22,500 nt of DNA from Bigelowiella natans CCMP2755. Lineage: Eukaryota; Cercozoa; Chlorarachniophyceae. Both the position numbers and the translations under genes were made by a program. Of the stretch, positions 1 to 9,856 are shown piece by piece; the stretch's first letter is position 1, and every line of letters begins with the position of its first letter. The notes beneath the pieces were generated by a model that made no database searches, was not told where the DNA came from, and saw only the letters and a list, made by a program, of their open reading frames with translations. The stretch lies in contig ADNK01002422.1 of the NCBI GenBank assembly GCA_000320545.1, positions 1 through 22,500 on the forward strand, in the 5' to 3' direction.

Positions 1-29
<29 letters not shown>
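1..29. repeat. (TA)n microsatellite at window edge
   Basis: Uninterrupted alternating T and A for 29 bases. It is cut by the window edge, so its full length is unknown. Confidence 0.95.
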
Positions 30-31
<2 letters not shown>

Positions 32-233
32 TCATGTCCTGTGATAGATCTGCAAGATAAGGAGATGTCGCGCGTGGGATTTTGGTCTCAATTGAGCCCC
101 GTTCGGTTTCTCACGCCCCTGCCCTCTATGAAAGCGCATGTTGACTATGCGAGGGGTACCTTTGCCGCGGTCCGAGCTGTGGGGGGGGTAGAGCGGTGGC
201 TAGGTGCGTTTGGCCAGTGCTTGATGTGAATCG

Positions 234-246
234 TGCGTGTGTGCGC

Positions 247-279
<33 letters not shown>
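234..279. repeat. (GT)n microsatellite
   Basis: Alternating G and T with a few GC interruptions at the left end, then about 30 uninterrupted bases of GT. Confidence 0.95.
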
Positions 280-280
<1 letters not shown>

Positions 281-365
281 TTCGCGCAATCTGCTTGATG
301 CATGTCGCTTTTCGATTTTTTTGGCGTTTTCCGAGCTTAGCTGGTTTCAGCTCGTGCGAAACTAA

Positions 366-367
<2 letters not shown>

Positions 368-405
<38 letters not shown>

Positions 406-440
406 CTCTCTGTCTGTCTCTGTGTCTCTCTCTCTCTCTC
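368..440. repeat. (CT)n microsatellite, imperfect
   Basis: A long CT run broken by a few TG steps and followed by a short C-rich tract. It separates two unremarkable non-coding stretches. Confidence 0.95.
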
Positions 441-1511
441 CTCTTCCCCCCCCCTCCCAAATTGTAAAAAAGATTTTGTAGGAGATACAGGCAGGTTCGT
501 TCCACATACGAGACCCCTGCGCTCGTATATCACCCAAATGCAGCATCACCATACTTGGGCGCTTCTCGTACTTGTCTTGAGCGTCACAGGAATGGGGGCA
601 TCGATGCTAATGCGAATGATGATAGCATTGAAAGATAAAGGTTTCGTGGCGATTAGATCGGAAGGGACGGGGAGATCTAACCGCAAAACGATATAAAAAC
701 TCGCTGCAATTAGCACCTCATCTATGCACGCAGTTCTCATCATGTGAGGAATCATGTTGTCGCATGCGGTGTGATGCGTTTTCTTCTGATGCGCGTGTAT
801 CAAGTGCCTGCGCTGCGTTCTGCGACGATTTTTTTGGTGCTGCTATTGATAACAACGCGCCAGGTCGCTCGTCACAATTTCGACTGCGTGTGTGCAATTG
901 TATTGCATGTTGTGCAAGTCGCGTGCGGCCAATATGATGGACATGCAATACATTGAGCAATTACAATGCGTGTGCAGCACATGTTGTAGGTCATCACTAG
1001 TCATGGCTTGTCTAGCTTGTGTTGTGCTTCGCGGCGGTCTGAGCGTGCAAATTGGACTAGAGTTGTTGCATAGACTAGAATTGTTGGAAGACGACGTACA
1101 CAGAGAGAAAGACGCCCGCAGCCGACCATGCTTAGCCTAATTTGCACTCATATACACAATGCAACGCTAGAACGCCGCAATGGTTCCAACGCATCATGCT
1201 AGCATGTAAGCTTGAACCACAAACCATGCCAAGCAAGGTGAAGAATCTCTGTTCAATTCTACAGCACGTTCGCACCTTGCTACAATATATGGAAATATAG
1301 TGCATGCAATGTAGGCACATGATGAACATTGTGTGTGCAACACATATCGCCATGTACGGTGTCCATGGTTGCTTAGGCTGCTCCTAGTCGCATTAATGCA
1401 AACCAGAATTAGCTCACTCGTATTTTCTTTTCAGTTGAATGATCGCAAAGGTGCAGATGAATGGTGGCCAGGTGAGTGCTTACTAGCAATGCGATGCAAT
1501 TCCTGCATTGA

Positions 1512-2825
1512 CTAGAATTCATCGTCTTCGTCTCCCTCATCAAACTCCTCGACTTCATAATCTTCTTCAGCAATAACTTCATACCCGTGCTTGGTGAATA
1601 CAGCCTGCACTTCTTTCGAGCTCTTAGAAGCTCTAACGAAAGCGGGGTATCCGTCGTCGTCTACTATGTCATTCACATCGTCCTTCTTGCTATTCTTGAG
1701 CAAGATCTCAAGGCATTTTGCATGCCCATTCTCCACCGCTGGGTGTAGTCCATATCCTGGGTCAGCCCCCCGGTTGATAAGCTCATCGATTTTCGAATCC
1801 TCCCCCTTTGCAGCGGCTGCTTTCAGCTCCTCGCACATGGCCTGAAAGTCGTCTTCGCTCATCATTTTGTACCCGTGTTTCTCGAATGTAGCGTGGAATT
1901 GCTTAAACGGGAAGAGCTTGACGAAAATTGGGACCCCTGGGTCGACCCTGCTGTGGAGAACGTCTATCTCTGACATCTCCTCCAACAGATGATCAATGCA
2001 CTCGATGCAGCGATCCACTAAAGGCCCTTCCGAGCTCTCGCTGATGACAGGCCGGAGGCAATGGAAAATTGCTACTTTTCCATCGACGGCATATCCCGTC
2101 GGGTCTGCGCCTTTCTTGATGAGACTTTCCACCAGCTCTGGCTTAAGTTTGGAACAAGCATCACAAAGCTCTCTACTCAGGCCCTCCACGCGCGCCTGCT
2201 CCTTCGTGTCTTCGCCTTCCTTCTTCGCTTTCGCGAGGGCGGACTTGGCAGCGCTGAGAGTATCCCACACAAACTCCCAGCGACGCTTGTTGAATTCTTT
2301 CCATGTTACTGGTGTTTTCCGAACCGTTCCCTTCCACGGATTGGGGTTGTCACTGCTTTTTACGTCTCCAGGGGTCCTCAGAGCCAAATACGCGACTTTT
2401 TGAATGTCCGCTCCGTCGTCATCCTTTGCCACGATCTCACTGGGCTGCATGTACGGTGCGAGTATTTTGGCGCAGTCCCAAGCTTTGGTCCTGATTGCGT
2501 GCAGTAGCAACGTCCCATCGCTAGAGCCCAGCTTGCATTTTCTGCTGTAGTCCCTCTTCTTCACGCAAGCCTCCAGACACAGTTTCAGGCAATCAGGATC
2601 ATGGTCGTTAACGCACATCTCTGTCACGTTGAAGCTACGGCAAGCTTTTAGCGGTGTGAGAGCGTTCGCTCCTTTAGCGAGCAGGTCCTTGAATTTCTTC
2701 AATTCTTCGTCCATTTTCCCCTGAAACTTCGCTCTGTCTTCGGTCAACCTGCTTTTGTATTTCTGGCGAGCAGACTGAGCGGTGCACAGGGCAGCGTCGA
2801 GCTTCTTGTCATCAAGGTCGGTCAT
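1512..2825 (-). CDS. Ankyrin-repeat-like protein with internal duplication
   Basis: This is a single-exon frame. I prefer the Met at 2825 (437 aa) over the Met at 2918 (468 aa), because the 31-residue extension looks like translated leader; the longer form remains possible. Residue numbers below are for the 437-aa form. The N-terminal third is Lys/Glu-rich and helical. From about residue 216 there are ankyrin-like helical pairs with the motifs LIKKGADP and LINRGADP, typical of the ankyrin turn. Residues about 220-327 and 330-423 form two copies of one unit, each ending in a [T/F]xKHGY motif (FEKHGYK, FTKHGYE) followed by an acidic stretch. The C-terminus is very acidic (EEFDEGDEDDEF). There is no signal peptide or membrane segment, so a cytosolic or nuclear protein-interaction role is likely. 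No enzyme motif is visible. GC content is higher than in the flanks. The exact function is unknown. Confidence 0.85.
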   Translation of the reverse strand: MTDLDDKKLDAALCTAQSARQKYKSRLTEDRAKFQGKMDEELKKFKDLLAKGANALTPLKACRSFNVTEMCVNDHDPDCLKLCLEACVKKRDYSRKCKLGSSDGTLLLHAIRTKAWDCAKILAPYMQPSEIVAKDDDGADIQKVAYLALRTPGDVKSSDNPNPWKGTVRKTPVTWKEFNKRRWEFVWDTLSAAKSALAKAKKEGEDTKEQARVEGLSRELCDACSKLKPELVESLIKKGADPTGYAVDGKVAIFHCLRPVISESSEGPLVDRCIECIDHLLEEMSEIDVLHSRVDPGVPIFVKLFPFKQFHATFEKHGYKMMSEDDFQAMCEELKAAAAKGEDSKIDELINRGADPGYGLHPAVENGHAKCLEILLKNSKKDDVNDIVDDDGYPAFVRASKSSKEVQAVFTKHGYEVIAEEDYEVEEFDEGDEDDEF

Positions 2826-3187
2826 CGCTGAACCGGCGATTGGGTGGTTTGGTGTACGTGGGATGGAGACGGCGGTGTCTACGAGCTCTGTGTCCTCCCG
2901 AAAATATCTTCTGTACAAGGTGTATCTATCTTATCTTGCGGGTAGGTAGGTAGGGGTAGGCGTACCTCACAGCGAACGCGACGAATTGAAAAAGCCAATC
3001 GTTTTCTTCCCTGCGACAAGCAAGCATCCATGTCGCATGTCCTTGTCATTTTCGGGGATCTTCTAACGTGGAGATGCTCCAGAGACTACCCCAGCTGGCG
3101 ATCAACACAATTGAGGAATCCGAGGCATCCTTTTACGAGGTGCGACATCGACTTTGTGATTTCGTATCAGCATATTGCCGGGGATTT
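2826..3187. other. 5' flank of ankyrin-like gene; no confirmed gene
   Basis: Contains the probable leader and promoter of the minus-strand gene at 1512-2825, including a short GGTAGGTAGG-type tandem repeat near 2941-2960. A plus-strand frame beginning at an ATG at 3068 (MEMLQRLPQL...) looks mildly protein-like, but it runs into a stretch that reads better on the other strand. I do not call it. Confidence 0.4.
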
Positions 3188-3345
3188 TTATTTCCTAAGT
3201 TTCCCTTTGATGGGTTTGACAGCTGCCGCTTTCAAAGGAGCACCTCCCTGCCTCGACTTCTTTCTCCCCCTTCGGTTTTCCCTTCCCAGCTTGACAGAGA
3301 AGGACGGGACTCCGGAGTTGCACCGCTTGCAGATTGGGCACGGAC
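3188..3345 (-). CDS. Possible last exon, Cys-cluster plus basic tail (uncertain)
   Basis: On the reverse strand, after a possible acceptor AG near 3347, an open frame runs to a TAA at 3190-3188. It starts with a tight cysteine cluster (TCPCPICKRCNSG, spacing CxCxxCxxC), followed by a Lys/Arg-rich tail (NRRGRKKSRQ ... KAAAVKPIKGKLRK). Composition is GC-rich at third positions and unlike the AT-rich flanks, which favours coding. No upstream exon could be joined with confidence, and another frame on the plus strand is also open here, so this may be chance. If real, the cysteine spacing suggests a small zinc-binding or nucleic-acid-binding protein; that is inference. Confidence 0.3.
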
Positions 3346-3349
3346 AGGT

Positions 3350-5588
3350 TCCTCAAGACGGAGGATATGGGGTCTAAACGACGAGGTTCCGTTTCATGTA
3401 ACACCTTGCTTGTACATTTGAAAAAGTCACTTCGTCGCATGCCACGCTCGCAGCGGAGCTGCTACCTTTGAGCAACTCTTCCGAATGAACTCAAAATTCG
3501 ACACAAGATCTCGCGTTCATCTCACTATCTAACTGCTCTCCATGCTTCCTCGAAATATAGAGTACTTGTGTTGAGAGTCGTCTTTTTCCTTGTTGGTGAT
3601 GCTGTTCTCTTTACTCTCTACTTACCACATCTTGTGCTCCTAGTACTAGAGTGCGTCGAGCTGGACACACGGCACAGCTATTTTTCGCTAGATCCTATCA
3701 AAAGTGTACCTCCGATGCCGAGGTTGGTTTAAAGAGTGAGATGCCCGCCGTTTATTACCCGAATTGTGAAAGAGTTATTCGCCTTTCGATGTCACTCGAT
3801 AATATGATTTTGATATAAATATTATGAGAGAATAACATGACAATAATGAATAGATTGATCAGCGCGATCCATGAAACATGATCGTGTTTCCCTATGCTGT
3901 AATCACGATTAGGATCCCGTACTGCCTGGAAGGCGATAAAAATATTCGCGTCATTAATTTGAGGTTGTGTTGGAAGGCATGCATGCAATACATTGTACTC
4001 ATAATTTTTGTATGTCTTGGAATAGCTTTCTTCTTTTTCTGGTTTACGTAGTAATAGGACAATGCAACTTTTAGTAAGTTACATGCCCTCATTAGTGGGA
4101 AGGACGAATAAGTTTTTAGAGCATAAGTTGCACCCGTTTGTGAGAGCTAACACATAATCCAGACTAGCAAAAGCGCTCATATCGTACATTGCCCATTACT
4201 TTTGATCATACGTGAAAATTGCATCTGTGCAATGTGACACGATTTGTATGTGTCCAAATCTAGAAATAGACAAATGGTCGCTTGCGTAAGCAAGCAGGTG
4301 AATAGGAATCCAAGATGCGCTTGGTGTCGTGTTGCTTCCGCGCTAGCGTGGCGGACTGTTGCCGACTGCGGGAGTACGTGTCAATTTTTCCTGAGAGCCT
4401 ACATATATATTAGGGCTCTCTGTTTCCCAATATACGTTACGCTCAAAAATGCACTTTACATTTCCAATGATGAGATGCCATCATGCTGCCGGAACGGAAT
4501 GACTACCACACCCCACAAAAAATCCCCTACCACTCGCGGTAGCAAAAATGCCAAAAGAATGCAATTCGTAATTTTGCCCACTGCGGACTTACTGCCGAAC
4601 TATTTTGCTATTTTCTTGACTAGTTGAAATGACGTCGCGTTTGTTTACTGCACGGCGAAGACACTGCTAAACTGGGCTAGTGCGGCTCTCGCGTCGCTAC
4701 GTACAGCACGCATTTATTTGATTTGCAGCTGCAATTCTAGAATGCATGTGCGCGCAACTACTAGACTAGCTTGGAAACCCCACACAAGTGCGCACACACA
4801 TTGTAGCAACCACATGCACAAGCTCTCTAGCTCTGTTGTTAGTCTGGGATGAACATTTGCTGTGTCTAAATGTGTTTCACTAGTTCAGAGGGCACACAGA
4901 ACGAAGCGCACAGGAATGTTCAGGCAGCTAGTGCGTGGCAGAAACGTCTACTTGACAACACGCAAGCTAGAGCTTGGCTCACTGTGCTTGCATCAAATCG
5001 GCTGCGACCTGCTGGCTAGCTGCTAGCTGGTGCATGATCCTACGTACCGTTTGGCTGCTAAACATATCCGCTGCTAGCTAGTTAGCTACATATATCACAG
5101 ATCATGCTGCATCGGCAAGTCATTATAGTCACTAGTCAAGCCGGCTACGCTTAGCTAGCTAGCTGGCGACTCTGTCAGCGGCTGCCATAATAATGTACAA
5201 ATGCACTAGGTCACTGGACATGACTAGATAATTCTAGCCAAGCTGCTGGCGTAGCTAGCGTAGCCGCACTACTAGCAGTAGATAGCGCATGTCCCATGTT
5301 GAACACTAGAATACTATGCCAAATAAACGCAAAAATCGAATCAAACATTGCCATCAATCCAGTCTTACGGCATGCTGTACATGGTGTTCAAGGAGTCCAG
5401 GGACTTAGGTGCTATATTTATGGCAGTATTGATTAGCGCCTTGCAAAATATGAGCAGGTACTTATGCAACTGCAACCATACACATCATTGCATATCTTCC
5501 GCCACACCTTGCGAATTACAGCGAACGTAACCATTATAGGTCTCAGCGGCTATCATTCTAGTTTACACTGTCGTAGCATCTTCAACTG
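3350..5588. other. Intergenic region, AT-rich then CTAG-rich
   Basis: I see no supportable gene. From about 3700 to 4600 the sequence is AT-rich with scattered stops in all frames. From about 4680 to 5290 it is rich in AGCT, GCTAGC and CTAG words with TGCAT elements. The longest open frames (for example plus 4244-4627) start within non-coding-looking sequence and have no recognisable motif. Confidence 0.6.
4680..5290. repeat. CTAG/AGCT-rich dispersed repeat stretch
   Basis: Dense AGCT, CTAG and GCTAGC words, with perfect short arrays such as 5152-5165. The same word family forms longer arrays at 7.7-8.7 kb in this window. Confidence 0.6.
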
Positions 5589-7064
5589 CTAGCTCGACTT
5601 CTTCGCTGCCGCCTCCTCTTTGTACGCCTTCTTGAACATACTTAGCGCTTGCGAACCACGTGACACCGCATGCTTTGCCAGCTCCCCAGGAAGCAACAAC
5701 CTATAATGAATCGTAAATATGGTTAAATTCTTTACAGAGACAGAGGCGAGTGAAGTATGCTCTTTCTCCTCTCCCTCTCTCTCTCTCTCCCTCTCCCGCT
5801 ATTTACATATATTTTCCTTTCCTGCGGTAGATGTGATTGATGGCTGAAGAAAATGTCCCGCAAAGTTTCTTTGCGCGATTTGTAGAGATGGGAAATCTTC
5901 TAGAAAAAACTCTTTCCATATTATTTTTGACAGTGCAAATTCGATCCTACACCCTTAGGTGCATAGACCATCCCCATTTGTGAAGTGAGCTACCTGACTC
6001 CGGCTTGTATCTCGCGCGCGGTGAGGGTTGTTTTTCGGTGGAGCGAGAGCATTCTCGAAGCCTTAAATATCGATTTGCAATTTTATGAATTCGCGACCCC
6101 GAGCATATGCAACATCCTCGGAGAATTTCATTTAGAGAGTCTCCAGAAAATACATGAACATCAATCAGCACGTGTTACTTCGTATTAGAGTAAAAGATGC
6201 CAAGGGCGAGCTGATGGTGAGATACTGGCATAGCGCACAGAGACCTCTACCAACGCATCATTAAAGGAATTCAGCGTCACTACCTCCTCCGCTATCTTTT
6301 CAAATTGATCTTGCACAAAGGAGTTCATCACGCCCATGGCCTTCTTCGAGATACGAACATCTGGATGGATTTGCTTCAGCACCTACTCGCAGCAATGCGG
6401 CAAATCATATCGTTCGTTCATTTTATAATTTAGGGAAAAAACAACTTGAACGCGCGAATGGTTGGCAGAAAGAGGGGACAAGCGGGGGGGTTGGGGGTGG
6501 GGGGGCGGAAGAGAACTAGCGCCAATTAATTACCGCATAGATTTTGGAGGAGGGTACAATGAGGGGCACTTTGCTCGGCTTTCTCTTTCCCTTTTTGCAA
6601 AGAGTGGGGGCTGTAAATGATGGCGATGTACTCCTATTTCCTAGCAGGAGGATGGTTGGGAAGGCTACACAGGCGATCGCGAAGATAGCCAGAATGGCGG
6701 AGCTCCGTCTCCTACCAGCCACACGTGTTCGCGTACTGCTTCTAGGTAAATAACTGTGTTGTACAGTTGCTGGAAGGGGGGACCATCTATATTATAAAAA
6801 ATATGGAACAGTTTTAGTTTTACATTCCTTTCCGCTACCATTGGCAGCAAGATTAGGCCTGTCTTCCCAATTTCCAGATGTTTTACCACGCCTATCTTTC
6901 CAATTTTCCCAAGTGATTCAAAGCATAATATATACAACAATAGCTAAACTAGCTAAACCAATGTCGCTTTTGAAGGAAGAAACTCTAGAAGTGATATGCT
7001 CTAGCAACTATCATAGAAGGTACTCTGGGCAGAAACGCCCCTGCTGGTACCTCATGTCCGCCAT
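5589..7064 (-). CDS. Split histone H2B with N-terminal signal/transit-like leader; nucleomorph-targeted candidate
   Basis: Four exons join in perfect phase: 6534-6741, 6284-6382, 5994-6061 and 5589-5700 (stop TAG). The core is unmistakable H2[52 protein letters not shown], then a Lys/Ala-rich end. Instead of a normal H2B tail, exon 6534-6741 encodes a basic start, a hydrophobic core ([20 protein letters not shown]) and a Ser/Thr/Pro stretch with SFTAPTL. A basic segment (KKGKRKPSK) and SSKIYA follow, fused directly to VLKQIHPD. Signal peptide plus transit-like region is the layout of proteins imported across secondary plastid membranes, so import to a nucleomorph is the likely fate. This frame has no ATG in the exon. 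A 14-bp first exon (7051-7064, MADM plus two bases) joins in phase to an acceptor at 6742 and gives 166 aa; this exon is tentative. Introns are about 150-310 bp with GT-AG ends. The usual YIYK before VLKQ is missing. Confidence 0.85.
5764..5800. repeat. CT-rich microsatellite in H2B intron 3
   Basis: Short imperfect CT run inside the intron between the last two H2B exons (intron 5701-5993). Confidence 0.8.
6484..6508. repeat. Poly-G tract in H2B intron
   Basis: G runs with single T interruptions, within the intron (6383-6533) that separates the leader exon from the H2B core exon. On the coding strand it is a poly-C tract about 25 bases below the donor. Confidence 0.85.
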
Positions 7065-7155
7065 TTTTCATTGATTTGTAAGACTTATTTCTTTACTCTG
7101 AGCATGCGGGAAAACCCCAAAATTGTATTTTTCGCTGAATATTTGGGAATATTTA

Positions 7156-7263
7156 ACATCAACGGCATTCATTTTGTCCTACAAAGAAGCGAAAATTGAG
7201 AATTCCGACGACGAGATCTCGCTGCTTGATCTTCGAGATATGCAGGGGAGCCTTATTTTTTGA
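7156..7263 (+). CDS. Possible exon of unknown plus-strand gene
   Basis: An open stretch encodes a mixed charged and hydrophobic peptide (YKEAKIENSDDEISLLDLRD) ending at a TGA. It is preceded by AT-rich DNA without a clear acceptor, and I found no adjoining exon. Composition is the only support, and chance is a fair alternative. Confidence 0.2.
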   Translation, partial: TSTAFILSYKEAKIENSDDEISLLDLRDMQGSLIF

Positions 7264-7699
7264 GAATATGCAAGAGAAAACAGTTGTCGCATTCTAAAAT
7301 GTCCATCCATTTTTAACTTATTCGTTTGGAAAAGTGCGGTTTCGATGTTCCCCGAAGATTCCTGCAAAAAAGGATCAGAGATGCCGCTCTAGCGCTTGCG
7401 AAATCGAGCAGAGTCGATCTGCTAGCTGGAGGCCGAGAGATCTCATTCATTCATCCCGGACATCCACCTGCGGCATCGCAAACTCGAAGAGGAAGAAAAA
7501 TGATGGGACGGATGAGAAGAAACAGAGAACGGTTGTGGAGAATGACGAACTAGCGAAGAAAGTGACGTTGAGGACAAGGAGGAAGACGAAGAGGAAGCCA
7601 CCGCTCTGCGATGCATGAACTCTGGAGCTCTGCTTGCACTGGCGTGGCACGGTTCAAGCAACACATGACAGCCCGCCAGAATCATCAGAACGAGACTCC

Positions 7700-8723
7700 C
7701 TAGCTAGCTAGCTCCTCTGAGAGGACTTGGACTGCTCTGGTGCTGGACTGCAGACTGCCAGACACAACCCTCTGGCTAGCTGGCCATGGCTGGCTAGCTG
7801 GACTGCTAGACTGGTGGAGCCGAGTTTGAAAAGCCCGAACCTGTTTCACACATGAAAGGCACACTTCTCCAGCTAGCTAGCTAGCTAGGTCTAGGCGCAG
7901 ACCCACCACAACTGCATCAATCCCGGTGACGAGTGGGTTTTGAACAAACTGTGCTTTGCGCGTGCGGCCTGGCGCGCTCAATCGTTGCAATTGGACATTG
8001 GAAGCACACTGGAGCCTGTTTGAGGTTCAAATTTGATTTTTTTTTCGAATTTCAGCTTGAAAACCTCACTTTTCAACGCCTGCCAGCGGGCGAAAATTGA
8101 AAAATTCTCACCACTTTTGAACACGCTGGCGCATTTGCATTTGTGTGCCACAAGTTTTGCAAGCTCATGAGGGTGTGCACACACTAGCTTCATGGACGTG
8201 CGAAGTTTCAGCACACGCACACGCAAAAAGCATGCACCTGGGCGCACATGAACGCGCAAAGCTGTGCTCAATGACTCTTGATGAAAAATTCATGCCATTC
8301 GATGACAGACACAGCAATGCACAATGCATGTTGTGATGACAGAAACAGCAATGTACAACACACATCATGCACATGGTGCATTGCATGTCCATCATTTCGT
8401 TGCCCATTTGATGCAGTTGTGACTAGCTAGCTAGCTAGCTCCAGAGCTAGCTAGCCAGAGACGTCGAGGACGTCGACGGCGCAAGCTAGCAAGCTAGCAA
8501 GCTCAACCGCGCACTCCAGCACAGCACGCTCCATTGCTAGCACTGGAGTATTCTGGCATTGCGCTTGTGCACGTTGTTCTCACCAGCCAGCCCTAGCTAG
8601 CTAGAGCCATGCAGCTAGCCAGTCTAGCAGTCCACTCCACAAGCCCATCTCTAGATCTAGCCATTTGGCCAGCTCCCGCCAGCGCTCCAGATCAGCAAAG
8701 CAGTGGATCTAGCTAGCTAGCTA
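7700..8723. repeat. Cluster of (CTAG/AGCT)n arrays
   Basis: Perfect tetranucleotide arrays of the CTAG/AGCT family lie at 7700-7713, 7871-7889, 8423-8440, 8593-8604 and 8709-8723, with many single GCTAGC and CTGG words between them. The unit is self-complementary, so each array can form a hairpin or cruciform. No gene is apparent within the cluster. Confidence 0.8.
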
Positions 8724-9069
8724 ACGTCAGTGCGCATGTCTAGATGTGCACACAAACCGCAATTTCAAAAAAACACCAGCACGAAACCTAGCTGCCGTGT
8801 TCTAATGTTGCAGAAAATGCACATTTCTAGATTTGAATGCACATGCTGCATGCACTCATTCCTAGAATTGTCGAATCGCAATGATGTCAGACAACATAGG
8901 CGTTTCACCAATGGTAGATCGCAAAACCAACATTTGTACATTTGGCAACACTCGAAGTTCGCGATGAGGATTCTAGCTTGTTGCAAATTCCAACATGATG
9001 TTGTGGCGAAGAATTTCCACACCTACTCTTGCCTAAAATTACTAGATTGGTTTACAGTGACCTCTAGTT

Positions 9070-9856
9070 CTAATCCACTGGCACAAAATCTCTATCGGAG
9101 TTCTGGGACTTCACTCGTGTGAAAGGGGGTCGTGGCCTCATTGAAAGCGGAGGGGGACTCCTCTTAGCACGAGAAACTGGAGCCTTTCGAGAAGGAAGAG
9201 CGGGAGCCTTTCGCGCGGGAAGAGGCGGCGGAGATCTAGCCGAAGTATACTGACGCTTATTGCCAGCTGTATTTGAATGACCTGCTATTTCGAGGTAAAA
9301 ACTATACTTATGCATTTCAATGTAAAAGGTCTTTCTTTTATGATGAGTACCTAATGGTCCTGTGCTGTCAGAATCAATATTATGAAGAGATCCCATCTCC
9401 GACAAGATGTTCCCAGCACTAAGGTCGTTGAGCGACCCCTTGCTGTTGGCATCTCTATCAATGGAAGATGACATACGTGACACCAAATCTCCGGCTTGAT
9501 GCATTATCTTCATGTCAGCATTTTTGCCGAAGTTGCGGTTAAAACTATTGATAGATAAAAGTACGATTAGTTAGGTGACATCCAAAATACTAAATTAGAA
9601 TTCGAAAGTTATCAGACTCGGCAACGCGCTGCTCAGTTTCCTTCTTCTGCTTGTACCATCGTAAAAAACAATATGCACCTAATTTATCAAGACATTCACT
9701 CATTATTTTCGAAGGCTCCGCACAATTTAAATAAGTTTATTGCTACCCAATACAATACAAACAAGAGCCACAAATCCTCCAACGACCCCGCCAATCGTCG
9801 GAGCCATGTCGGTCTCTCCAGACGATCCAGATGAATTATCAAAGGGTCTCAGAATC
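9070..9856 (-). other. Membrane span and proline-rich cytosolic tail (domain of mosaic gene)
   Basis: Exon 9747-9856 encodes a Ser/Gly stalk then TIGGVVGGFVALVCIVLG, and the next exon continues AYCFLRWYKQKK, a classic single span with a basic stop-transfer. The tail is about 160 residues. It is Ser/Asp-rich, then has SPPPLPARKAP and ALPSRKAP, which resemble SH3-ligand cores. A 66-bp AT-rich intron at 9285-9350 is a multiple of three and has no stop, so retaining it would add 22 residues. Orientation with the DOMON domains outside and the tail inside follows from the signal peptide. Confidence 0.8.

Larger units (their letters stand above)
1..1511. other. Microsatellite-rich intergenic region, no clear gene
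   Basis: No reading frame here looks like a protein. The stretch holds a TA run at the left edge (1-29), a GT run (about 238-279), a long CT run (about 368-440), and many scattered TGCAT/GCATGC words between about 880 and 1340. Open frames across the CT and GT runs give only Leu-Ser, Arg-Glu or Cys-Val repeats, as expected of simple repeats read as codons. It lies downstream of the 3' end of the ankyrin-like gene, which ends at 1512. Confidence 0.7.
7065..9069. other. Intergenic region with weak coding hints and CTAG/AGCT arrays
   Basis: At 7156-7263 the plus strand has an open frame reading like a real exon (ILSYKEAKIENSDDEISLLD...). At about 7440-7615 a purine-rich plus-strand stretch gives acidic or basic low-complexity peptides in different frames, with no single frame open throughout. 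These could be exons of an unknown plus-strand gene or a decayed copy; I could not build a model. From 7.7 to 8.7 kb the sequence is dominated by CTAG/AGCT arrays. From 8.73 to 9.07 kb I see nothing. Confidence 0.4.

Noticed and set aside
126-696. Long open frames on both strands rich in Ser-Leu, Arg-Glu or Cys-Val
   Set aside because: They are translations of the GT and CT microsatellites and have no independent protein character.
6544-6753. Plus-strand frame opposite the H2B leader exon
   Set aside because: It is a mirror of the leader exon; the minus-strand frame joins in phase to the H2B core.
8730-9122. 130-residue plus-strand frame
   Set aside because: Its composition is unlike a protein, it runs off CTAG-rich repeat DNA and it overlaps the 3' end of the mosaic gene.
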